NCBI GenBank assembly: GCA_002347705.1
Contig: DDWY01000084.1
Coordinates: forward strand, 1-11,417
Length of the DNA stretch: 11,417 nt
DNA from: Anaerolineaceae bacterium UBA2274
GTDB taxonomy: Bacteria; Chloroflexota; Anaerolineae; Anaerolineales; Anaerolineaceae
Direction: 5' to 3'
The translations under genes and the position numbers were made by a program. The notes under the pieces were generated by a model. That model made no database searches. It was not told where the DNA came from and worked only from the letters and a program-made list of their open reading frames with translations. Of the stretch, positions 1 to 7,300 are shown in pieces. The first letter of the stretch is position 1, and each line of letters begins with the position of its first letter.

Positions 1-20
1 TCTGCTGATGTGCAAACAGT

Positions 21-50
21 TTAGATTGCTTCGTACCTCGCAATTACAGA
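21..50. repeat. REP-like palindromic remnant
   Basis: ATTGC (25-29) and GCAAT (40-44) form a short inverted repeat around a TTCGTACCTC loop. Read on the minus strand it is a tgcgaggtacgaagcaatct-like sequence. This resembles a dispersed intergenic palindrome found in many bacterial genomes, often mistranslated as 'HCEERSDEAI'-type peptides. The family assignment is from memory. Only one copy is visible in the window, so whether it is repeated in this genome is inference. Confidence 0.35.
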
Positions 51-368
51 TAACGCATGACCCCAAGGCAGGGCTTTTCCTAACCCCCTCGAGGTAGGAG
101 GATAAAGGGGGTGGGTCTTGTTATCCTGAATGCGGTGAATATTCTGAACATTAATAATCAGATTCCTCGCAAAAGAGACTCAGAATGCCAATTACTACAT
201 TCGGTGGGTTGGCTATCGCGAGGCATAGGTTGGTATGGATTCCATGACGGTGACCCACCCTGCGATCGCATTTTCCGATATTTTTTGAATATTCTCTCGT
301 TGGGAAGCTTTTTTCAGGGCACTAAAATGAGAAACTCCGGTGGCATCTAAACCTCGTGTACCCTGTAG

Positions 369-388
369 GGCTGAGGCCTGCCTCAGCC
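369..388. other. Perfect 8-bp hairpin in gene-free DNA
   Basis: GGCTGAGG (369-376) and CCTCAGCC (381-388) are exact reverse complements around a four-base loop CCTG. There is no T-tract on either side, so it is not an intrinsic terminator. It lies in sequence with no supported gene and its role is unknown. Confidence 0.5.
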
Positions 389-618
389 AGGATGATGTGG
401 CGGACATGCCGCAAGGAACAGATACGCCAGTGCCTTACGGAGAGCTTAGGAGGGTCTCCATGCTCGAAGAATTTGGTGGCACATTACTTATATCTATCTG
501 AGCCTCACAACGACTCACCAACGAGCAAGATCCCCACACACATAGAGTGTACTTCCTGGATGAGGTTCGCGATGGTGGACAAAAGGATCGCATTTATCTA
601 TTGGTATCAATATTTGGC

Positions 619-646
619 TTGACTAATCCCCACAAAACGCTAAAAT
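619..646 (+). promoter_or_regulatory. Predicted sigma-70-type promoter of the gcv operon
   Basis: A -35 box TTGACT (619-624) and a -10 box TAAAAT (641-646) are separated by 16 bp. Transcription would start at about 652-655, just ahead of the conserved glycine riboswitch core that begins at 661. The match to consensus, the AT-rich surroundings and the placement directly before an RNA leader make this a good candidate. No start site has been measured. Confidence 0.65.
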
Positions 647-654
647 AAAATATG

Positions 655-736
655 TCCAATGGGAAGAGCCCTGCTTGGCAGGCACCGAAGGGGCAAACCA
701 ATTATGGTGAAACTCTCAGGTAAACAAACCCTCAAA
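655..736 (+). promoter_or_regulatory. Glycine riboswitch, single aptamer
   Basis: The conserved glycine aptamer core is visible: GGGAAGAG (661-668), the hairpin CCTGC-TTG-GCAGG (670-682), the hallmark CCGAAGGGGCAAA (685-697), the small hairpin ACCA-ATTA-TGGT (697-708) and ACTCTCAGGTAAA (712-724). AGAG (665-668) can pair with CTCT (713-716) to close the core. Only one full aptamer is present, so this is a singlet rather than the classic tandem form. Glycine riboswitches ahead of gcv genes are usually ON switches that let the cleavage system be made when glycine is in excess. The position, directly before gcvH and gcvP genes, fits that exactly. The outer boundaries and the P1 stem are approximate. 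Confidence 0.92.
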
Positions 737-782
737 CCTCTGAAATCGAAGATAACAGGGGCACAAAATGTGCCTTTGTTTG
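737..782 (+). terminator. Riboswitch expression platform: terminator with competing anti-terminator
   Basis: GGCACA (760-765) and TGTGCC (769-774) pair around an AAA loop. The stem extends by A-T and G-T pairs to 757-777 and is followed by a T-rich run, TTTGTTTG. This is a terminator-like hairpin upstream of the gcvH ribosome binding site. CCTCTG (737-742), just 3' of the aptamer, can instead pair with CAGGGG (756-761), which overlaps the 5' arm of the terminator. The two stems are mutually exclusive. The upstream stem could be the 'ghost aptamer' stem described for singlet glycine riboswitches, stabilised by bound glycine. The T-run is interrupted, so the terminator may be weak. Confidence 0.6.
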
Positions 783-807
783 AATTAACCAACTAAAAGG
801 AGCCAAA

Positions 808-1194
808 ATGTTAGTACCAGAAGAATTGAAATACCAGAAAACAGATGAGTGGGTCAAGGTTGTAGACGGCATTGCCACCATCGGTATTACCGACTATGCG
901 CAGGATTCCCTCTCCGATGTTGTTTTCGTTGAATTCGCCATCGATCCCGATGATGAAGTCAGCGCCGGAGACAGCCTGGCGACGATCGAATCCGTCAAAG
1001 CGGCAGCTGAAGTCGTCTTTCCCGTCAGCGGAAAAATCCTCGAAGTCAATCAAATCCTCACCGACACTCCCGAGCTGCTCAACTCCGAACCCTACACTGG
1101 CGGTTGGCTTGCCAAAGTCCAGGTCAGCGACGAGTCTGAGCTGGACAACCTGATGGATTCCGCAGCTTACGACGCCTACTGCCAGGAACGCTAA
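808..1194 (+). CDS. gcvH: Glycine cleavage system H protein (lipoyl carrier)
   Basis: This cytoplasmic protein carries the aminomethyl group on a lipoyl arm between the P, T and L proteins of the glycine cleavage complex. It has 128 residues, the usual length for the family. The opening (LKYQKTDEWV) is the typical H-protein N-terminus. The lipoylation site is Lys64 in the ESVKAAAEVVFP motif (61-72), and SGKILEVNQ and NSEPYTGGWLAKV follow as in the biotinyl/lipoyl fold. The start is well supported: AAAGGAG (796-802) lies five bases before the ATG. It is the first gene after the glycine riboswitch and is followed after 4 nt by gcvPA, so the three genes are almost certainly one transcript. No lipoate synthase or ligase is seen nearby, so the lipoyl group must be supplied from elsewhere in the genome. 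Confidence 0.97.
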   Translation: MLVPEELKYQKTDEWVKVVDGIATIGITDYAQDSLSDVVFVEFAIDPDDEVSAGDSLATIESVKAAAEVVFPVSGKILEVNQILTDTPELLNSEPYTGGWLAKVQVSDESELDNLMDSAAYDAYCQER

Positions 1195-1198
1195 GCCT

Positions 1199-2554
1199 AT
1201 GTTCACTCCACACACAAAAGCTGATGTGGAGGCAATGCTCAAAACTATCGGGGTCGAAAAAGTCGAAGACCTCTTCAAAGTGGTCCCCGAAAAAAACCGC
1301 TTCCCCGATCTAGACCTGCCGCAGCCTCTCTCCGAGATGCAAGCAGCAGCTGAACTGGACAGCATCGCCTCAGCCAACGCCACCACCCGGGATTTTATTA
1401 GCTTCCTGGGTGCCGGCGCGTACCAACACTACATCCCCGCCGCAGTGGATAACCTCCTGCAGCGCGGAGAGTTCTACACGGCTTACACCCCCTACCAACC
1501 CGAGATCTCCCAGGGCACGCTCCAGGCAATCTTCGAGTTTCAGAGCCTGATCAGCCTGCTCACCGGCATGGACGTCAGCAACGCTTCTCACTACGACGGC
1601 GCGACTGCCGCGGCGGAAGCCGTGATCCTGGCGTACAACAACTTCCGCGGAAAACGCTCCAAGGTTCTGCTCTCGCGCGCCATCAATCCCCAATATCGTG
1701 AAGTCATTCGCGGCTATATGCAGGCCAATGATGCCATCCGCATTGTCGGGGATGACCCCGAAACCGGCATCGAACCCGATTTGCAAAAGCTGATCGACCA
1801 GATCGACCTCGAAACCTGCCTTGTGATGGTGCAGTATCCCGACTTCTTCGGTCGCATCATCGACTATAAGCCCCTCATCGAAGCTGCCCACGCCCAGGGA
1901 GCCCTTGTCGCGGTAGTGGCGAACCCCACAGCTTTAGCCCTCCTGACTCCTCCTGGCGAAATCGGCACCGATATCGTGGTTGGCGAAGGTCAGCCGCTCG
2001 GCATTCCGCTTTCCTACGGCGGTCCTTACCTCGGTTTCTTCGCGGTCAAGAACGCTCTCCTTCGCAAGATTTCCGGCCGGCTGGTCGGCGAGACCGTCGA
2101 CACGCAGGGTGAGCTGGCTTATGTTCTGACCCTCACCGCCCGCGAGCAGCACATCCGGCGCGAAAAGGCCTCTTCCAACATCTGCTCCAACCAAGGGCTG
2201 ATGACGCTTGCCGCTACGATCTACATGACCTTGTTGGGCAAAACCGGCTTCCAGCAGGTCGCGAACCTCTGCTATCAGAATGCCCACTACACCGCCAACA
2301 CAGTCCAGGAAGTGCCCGGCTTCAGCCTCCCCTTCAAGAGCACGCCCTTCTTCCACGAATTCGTTGTCCAGGCTGACGAGAACGTCCCCGAGCTGCTGGC
2401 ACACCTGCAGGATCACGGCATCCTTGGCGGCTATGACCTCGGCAAAGACTACCCCGAACTCGAAGGCTGTCTCCTGATGGCAGTCACCGAGATGATTTCC
2501 CGCGAAGATATCGACTATCTGACCGACGTATTAAACGAGGTGGAACATGCGTGA
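1199..2554 (+). CDS. gcvPA: Glycine dehydrogenase (decarboxylating) subunit 1
   Basis: This is the N-terminal-type half of the P-protein, which with GcvPB forms the PLP-dependent glycine decarboxylase. The enzyme releases CO2 from glycine and passes the aminomethyl group to lipoyl-GcvH. At 451 residues it is the normal length for the split form found in many bacteria and archaea. Family landmarks include FLGAGAYQHYIP (69-80), YTPYQPEISQG (96-106), SHYDGATAAAEA (130-141), GQPLGIPLSYGGPYLGFFA (264-282) and REQHIRREKASSNICSNQG (315-333). This subunit lacks the PLP lysine, which lies in GcvPB, as expected. The ATG follows the gcvH stop by 4 nt, with AGGA near the end of gcvH as a likely ribosome binding site. 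Its last 8 nt overlap gcvPB, which suggests translational coupling of two subunits needed in equal amounts. Confidence 0.97.
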   Translation: MFTPHTKADVEAMLKTIGVEKVEDLFKVVPEKNRFPDLDLPQPLSEMQAAAELDSIASANATTRDFISFLGAGAYQHYIPAAVDNLLQRGEFYTAYTPYQPEISQGTLQAIFEFQSLISLLTGMDVSNASHYDGATAAAEAVILAYNNFRGKRSKVLLSRAINPQYREVIRGYMQANDAIRIVGDDPETGIEPDLQKLIDQIDLETCLVMVQYPDFFGRIIDYKPLIEAAHAQGALVAVVANPTALALLTPPGEIGTDIVVGEGQPLGIPLSYGGPYLGFFAVKNALLRKISGRLVGETVDTQGELAYVLTLTAREQHIRREKASSNICSNQGLMTLAATIYMTLLGKTGFQQVANLCYQNAHYTANTVQEVPGFSLPFKSTPFFHEFVVQADENVPELLAHLQDHGILGGYDLGKDYPELEGCLLMAVTEMISREDIDYLTDVLNEVEHA

Positions 2555-4025
2555 GCCAACCATTTTTGAACTTTCTTCTCCCGGACGCGCTGGTGTTACC
2601 TTCCAGGATCCCGACGTTCCCCTGAGCGAATTCCCGCAGGAATTCGTCCGCGCGAATTTCCCCTTCCCCGAAATCTCTGAGTTGGGCGTTGTGCGCCATT
2701 TCACCAAACTCTCGCAGAAGAACTACGCCATCGACCTTGGTTTCTATCCCCTGGGCTCCTGTACCATGAAGTACAACCCCAAGATCAACGAAGCCACCGC
2801 CCGCTACCCAGGTTTTGCTGCCACCCATCCTCTTCAGCCTGAAGATACCGTGCAGGGTAACCTCTACCTGATGTACACCCTGCAATACTGGCTGGCTGAG
2901 ATCGGCGGCTTCGCCGATGCAACCCTGGCGCCTGCCGCCGGAGCGCAGGGCGAGTTGGTCGGCACGATGATCATCGCCAAGTACCACAAAGACCGCGGTG
3001 ACCTGAAACGCACCCGCATCCTCATCCCCGACTCTGCCCACGGCACCAACCCTGCCTCTTCGGCTATGCTCGGCTTTGACCCCGTGCAGCTTCCTTCAGA
3101 TGAGCGCGGCAATGTGGACCTCGAAGCCCTCGCCGAACTCTGCGACGACACCCTCGCCGGCATCATGTTCACCAACCCCAACACGCTCGGCTTGTTCGAT
3201 GAAAACACCGCCGAGGTCATCCGCATCGTGCATGAAGCCGGCGGTCTGGTATATGGCGACGGCGCCAACATGAACGCCCTTCTGGGTGTGTTCAAGCCGG
3301 GCGATTGCGGCATCGACGTGATGCACTATAACCTCCACAAGACCTTCTCCACCCCCCACGGCGGCGGCGGTCCCGGCAGTGGTCCAGTCATGGTCTGCGA
3401 AAAACTGGTCGATTACCTGCCCGAACCTCATGTGGTTATGACCAGCCTGGGTGATGAGGAAAACCCACCCACTTATGGTTTTGCCCGCCCAAAGAAGTCC
3501 ATCGGGCGCGTCAAAACCTTCCACGGTCACTTCGGCATGCTCGTGCGCGCCTTTACTTACATCGCCATGCTCGGTCAGGAAGGTCTGCGGGATATCGCTG
3601 AAAAAGCCGTCCTGAATGCCAATTACCTGCAGGCAAAGCTGAAAGGCACCTACACCCTGCCCTATGACCGCTCTTGCATGCATGAGTTCGTGCTCGAGGG
3701 TAACTGGAAAGACGTGCCAGACATCCACGCCCTGGATATCGCCAAACGGCTGATGGATTATGACTTCCATCCGCCCACAAACTACTTCCCGCTGATTGTG
3801 CATGAGGCGCTCATGATCGAACCGACCGAGACCGAGAACGTTGAGACGTTGGATAGCTTCGTCGACGCGATGTTAAAGATCGCCGAAGAAGCCCACACCC
3901 AGCCGGAGCTGCTCAAAAACGCCCCGCACAACACGCCCGTCAAGCGCGCGGACGAACTCAAAGCCGCCAAGGACCTCATCTTCTGCTGCTACCCGGTGGG
4001 AGAGTGGGATAAAAGTAATCAGTAA
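2547..4025 (+). CDS. gcvPB: Glycine dehydrogenase (decarboxylating) subunit 2
   Basis: This is the C-terminal-type half of the split P-protein and carries the cofactor. It has 492 residues, typical for the family. The PLP-binding lysine is Lys265 in HYNLHKTFSTPHGGGGPGSG (260-279), followed by the glycine-rich loop. Other landmarks are YPLGSCTMKYNPK (67-79), APAAGAQGE (128-136), DSAHGTNPAS (162-171), MFTNPNTLGLF (207-217) and GDGANMNALLG (237-247). The ATG lies inside the end of gcvPA (8-nt overlap) with GAGGTGG at 2537-2543 as ribosome binding site. It is the last gene of the operon; a strong intrinsic terminator lies 20 bp downstream. The aminomethyltransferase gcvT, often in the same operon, does not follow here. 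All key residues are present, so the enzyme looks intact. Confidence 0.97.
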   Translation: MREPTIFELSSPGRAGVTFQDPDVPLSEFPQEFVRANFPFPEISELGVVRHFTKLSQKNYAIDLGFYPLGSCTMKYNPKINEATARYPGFAATHPLQPEDTVQGNLYLMYTLQYWLAEIGGFADATLAPAAGAQGELVGTMIIAKYHKDRGDLKRTRILIPDSAHGTNPASSAMLGFDPVQLPSDERGNVDLEALAELCDDTLAGIMFTNPNTLGLFDENTAEVIRIVHEAGGLVYGDGANMNALLGVFKPGDCGIDVMHYNLHKTFSTPHGGGGPGSGPVMVCEKLVDYLPEPHVVMTSLGDEENPPTYGFARPKKSIGRVKTFHGHFGMLVRAFTYIAMLGQEGLRDIAEKAVLNANYLQAKLKGTYTLPYDRSCMHEFVLEGNWKDVPDIHALDIAKRLMDYDFHPPTNYFPLIVHEALMIEPTETENVETLDSFVDAMLKIAEEAHTQPELLKNAPHNTPVKRADELKAAKDLIFCCYPVGEWDKSNQ

Positions 4026-4044
4026 GCAGGATGTAATTTAGCAC

Positions 4045-4082
4045 AAAGCGGAGTTGGTCTTGAGCCTGCTCCGCTTTTTTTT
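4045..4082 (+). terminator. Intrinsic terminator of the gcv operon
   Basis: AAAGCGGAG (4045-4053) pairs exactly with CTCCGCTTT (4069-4077) around a 15-nt loop and runs into eight T residues (4075-4082). It starts 20 bp after the gcvPB stop codon. This is a textbook rho-independent terminator for the plus strand. Confidence 0.9.
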
Positions 4083-4094
4083 GCTTTCTCTTTT

Positions 4095-4154
4095 CCTATC
4101 ACCTACCACCTACCACCCATCACCTATCACCTACCACCTATCACCTATCACCTA
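4095..4154. repeat. Heptamer tandem repeat, about 8.6 copies
   Basis: Eight uninterrupted 7-bp units starting at 4095 read CCTATCA or CCTACCA, with one CCCATCA variant (4116-4122), and end in a partial CCTA (4151-4154). The units differ only by C/T changes at positions 3 and 5. The unit length is not a multiple of three in frame with any gene, and the array lies between two convergent genes, so it is not coding. Heptamer arrays like this are known intergenic repeats in several bacterial groups. Function is unknown; slippage during replication would change the copy number. Confidence 0.9.
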
Positions 4155-4176
4155 ATTGTCGCTTTTGCGCCTTTGC

Positions 4177-4201
4177 GCGTTTTTTATCACCTCAAAAACG
4201 C
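4177..4201. other. Small A/T-armed hairpin in the convergent spacer
   Basis: GCGTTTTT (4177-4184) and AAAAACGC (4194-4201) are exact reverse complements around a 9-nt loop. It lies just after the heptamer array and between the terminators of the two convergent genes. T-rich and A-rich arms could give it some bidirectional terminator activity, but there is no clean T-tract after the stem. The rest of 4202-4272 holds a GCGAAGCGG / GCGCAGTGAGCGG-type sequence that looks like intergenic repeat debris, with no gene. Confidence 0.4.
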
Positions 4202-4272
4202 AAAACCTCATTCACCCCCTCCAGCGAAGCGGCCGTTGTAGCCCGTGTAGCGCAGTGAGCGGTAAACTGCAG

Positions 4273-4303
4273 AAAAAAGCCGGGTTCAACTGTGGAACCC
4301 GGC
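4273..4303 (-). terminator. Intrinsic terminator of the giant surface-protein gene
   Basis: GCCGGGTTC (4279-4287) pairs exactly with GAACCCGGC (4295-4303) around a 7-nt loop. Read on the minus strand the stem is followed by six T residues (A run at 4273-4278 on the plus strand). It lies about 28 bp beyond the stop codon of the minus-strand gene, which fits a rho-independent terminator for that gene. Confidence 0.88.
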
Positions 4304-4330
4304 CTACATAAAGAAGGCTACTTCATCTTC

Positions 4331-7300
4331 CTACCTTAAAATCAGCGGCAGGAAGATTGGATAATCGGTTGCACCTTCCCACGTTAAGGTAAAGCTTTGC
4401 ACCGCGTTTGGAGTGACTCCATTCGCAGCTTTCAAGAGAAAATAGTCTACCCCACCCTCTTGAGGTGGAGTTCCCGACAGGATTGCTGTGCCATCGCCCT
4501 GATCTTCGAGGGTTAGCCAGGACGGTAAGCCATCATCTGTCCAAATATACGGCGTCGGGAAGCCGCTTGTCGTAACAATGAAGCTGCCAACTTCGCCAAA
4601 AGCGAAAGTTGTGCTGTCCGCGCTGGTAATCAAAGGTGCTTCCAGGTTAAGAATTGGAACAAAACTGGAGGAGTTATTATCGATAAACGGGTCAATGTCA
4701 CTGTCGGGATCATCACTCGATATCACAACTGAGTTGATGAGTGCATTCCCCTCCTCTATTTCATCATCGATCAATACGGTTAGCACAATCACATGGCCTT
4801 CGCCCGCACTTAATTGCCAGGTTTCCCAGGTCAATTCCTGCCCATCAATAGTTGGAGTCAATTCGCACCATTCATTTTCCTCCTGGTAGCAGTGCCAATA
4901 GGATGAGACAAATGTCATCCCTTCAGGCAGTGTATCAACCAGGATGGCGTTACCAGTCATGTTCCACCACCAGGTGTGACCGGGCTGCGCGTTGCCAAAC
5001 TCAAGCAGGTAGGTAACTTCCTGCCCAGGATAGAACTCACCATCTAACAGCATCTTTTTCACAAACATATCCGGGCCGCTTCCCAACAGGTATTCAGCAC
5101 TATTATCACTCGGATTAGTATCTGCCGGGTCTAATGTCACCTCAGCTGTATTGGTAAAGACCAAACCAGATGGCACCGATTCAGCGCCAGGGATCACGAC
5201 ATTAAAATTGACACCTACATTCCATCCCGGTTCAAGTTTTTCCAATGTGACCGTGAAGTAATTTTCATTCGGGAAATCTTCCCACTCCCACCACTGCCAG
5301 AATCCCACGTTGACCCCACCATCCAGATCCATTTCTGTTGGGTAGAAGTCTGTAATGACCACATCTTCGATCGTCTGATCGCCAATATTTTCCACCTGCA
5401 ACTGATACCAGGCGTTGTGCCCCTCCCCATGCCCATGCCAGTCGCCCCATTTCCTGATGCGCAGGTTAGGACCATGATCCAGCAGGGTTTCACTGAAGCT
5501 GGCAGTGTTGTTATCCGTGTAATCCTCCCCTTCTTGCACTTCGATATTGGCATTATGAACCAACACCGTTCCAGGTGCTGTTCCCTGGTCAATATTTACA
5601 AATACTTCGATCACACCCGAATAACCCGGATACAGATCATCTACTGGCCAGGTCACTGTGTTTCCATCTATCACAGGATCGCCAACACCTGCCCAATCCC
5701 AATGATCCCAGCCCACAAAGCTTGTGCCTGCAGGCAAAGTCGTACTAACCTCGATCGGACCAGGCACAGACATATTTCCATCATTCCTGAAGTAAATACC
5801 ATGGCGATACTGACCACCAGGAACCAGGCTGCCCGAGTGCCAGTTCAGATTGACAGACAGATCAACGTAGGGCGCGCCGACATTGTGATAAAGTGATGTT
5901 TCGTTATCATCTGTCTCAATATCATTAGTGGCAGAGATTTGCGCTGTGTTTATCAGTTCATCTTTTTCTTGCGCCTCAGGATCCAAAGTTACCTGGATGT
6001 AAACCTCATAGCAGGACCAGCCAGGAATGGATGGGTGCCTTATCGAAAGCGTATTGCCTGCGCTTGAGATTTCCTCCCAACCTGCTTCCCTACCCCACCA
6101 GAAGCCATAGGTTACTGCATCCGGCAGCGTATCTGTTAAAGTCACTTCTGTGCTGCCTGTCGGACCGTTATTGCAAACATTAATTCGATAGACAAAATTC
6201 TGTCCGGGAGCCGGATTCCAGGTCCAGGTGTCTTTGCCCACATTCAGGTGGGTGTCATTGGCAATGACTGTGCCCTGCCAGGTGCGTGTACGGTCTTCAG
6301 GGTTGCCAGCATCGGGTGTCTCTGAACTAATGGTGGCTGTATTGATCACTTCCTCTCCAGCAGCAGCGTCCACTTGCGCAAAGACTTTAAACTCGATCTG
6401 CTCTCCAGGGTTCAGACTGCCTAAGGTCCAGACGACCTGGTTGCCATCCACGGTTTTGGGCAGTCCGGAAGTATCACTGATGTAGGTCAAACCTTGGTCA
6501 AAGGTATCAGTAATGATGGTGTTAATGGCAGTTGCATCGCCCTCATTTCGGTATTGAATATTGAAAGTGGCAACCCCACCTTCACCTGGTTGACCCCCTT
6601 CCAGCCATTTCTCTATCCTCAGGCGCGGTGCCGGGTATCTGAAATCACCGATCAGGTTGTGTCCTGCCGGGTCAAAGTAACCTACCATCAGGTTTGAGGT
6701 CTCGTTCAGGTCGTAACCATCATCTGTCCAATCGCAAAGATAAGTGTCAGTCCCATTAGGCAGCACCCAATCTTCTTTGTTTGGAGGGGAATTCCAATCC
6801 CAAATTTCACATCGGACCTTTACCTCCTCGTTTTGCGGCAGCCATTCAGCGTCAACCGTGCCGCTGACTTGATCATTATCAAGATTCAGGTCGGCTGTGA
6901 CAGTGCCAATCGTGACCTGTGCCGTAAATGCTCCATCATCCACTTCGCCATATATGCTATCTCCTGGCTGCATATCAGGCCAACCAGGTACCCAATACGC
7001 CCCTTCCATATTGGTATCAAAACCTGTGGTACTGCCCCATCCGTCTATATATCCAGTGATCAGGTTAATGTGGGCTTTTTCATTTGATTCACTATCCAGT
7101 AACTGTAAGAAAATCTCATGTCCGGCTTCATAATGGCCTGAGATCCATTGATGGTCATAGTGCACACTAAGGATCAGTTCATCGGTATAGGCTGCATGCA
7201 CACTAAATAACCAATGTTCAGCTGGATCCATATAAAGAACAGCTATCTCCTGGCCGGGTTGTATATCCCATTCTCCGCTCCAATCGCAGGTGAATTCATG

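Larger units (their letters stand above)
1..615. other. Gene-poor leader region, no supported gene
   Basis: I find no convincing gene here. The open frames present are all under 90 codons, lack good ribosome binding sites, overlap each other on both strands and resemble no family I recognise. One minus-strand frame at 213-407 has a stretch vaguely like a STAS domain, but this is too weak to call. The stretch holds several small structures: a REP-like remnant near the left edge, a 7-bp stem (83-89 with 106-112), a perfect 8-bp hairpin at 369-388, and a TGCGATCGCA palindrome at 261-270. It may be decayed sequence between two genes. The useful signal begins at the promoter at 619. Confidence 0.5.

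Noticed and set aside
83..112. Intrinsic terminator of an upstream gene
   Set aside because: The 7-bp stem has a 16-nt loop and is followed by TGGGTCTTGTT rather than a T-tract, so terminator function is not supported.
213..407. Minus-strand 64-codon frame with a STAS-like stretch (LDATGVSHFSALKKA)
   Set aside because: The likeness is only a few residues, the frame is too short for a STAS domain, and no ribosome binding site or neighbouring anti-sigma gene is visible.
356..622. Plus-strand 88-codon frame ahead of the gcv promoter
   Set aside because: It runs through the hairpin at 369-388, overlaps the -35 box region, has no ribosome binding site and no recognisable motif.
655..800. Tandem (two-aptamer) glycine riboswitch
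   Set aside because: Only one copy of the CCGAAGG / CTCTCAGG core is present before the gcvH start; the sequence after it is too short for a second aptamer.
811..1386. 191-codon minus-strand open frame opposite gcvH and the start of gcvPA
   Set aside because: It is antisense to two clearly recognisable genes, has no family resemblance and arises from their codon bias.
3096..3803. 235-codon minus-strand open frame inside gcvPB
   Set aside because: It is a shadow of gcvPB, which has all family motifs and a good ribosome binding site; the antisense product resembles nothing.
4095..4154. CRISPR array
   Set aside because: The units are 7 bp with no spacers between them; this is a simple tandem repeat and no cas gene is near.
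5215..5592. 125-codon minus-strand frame inside the giant gene
   Set aside because: It is in another frame of the same strand, over a DUF11 repeat that reads well in the main frame; it is an overlapping shadow.
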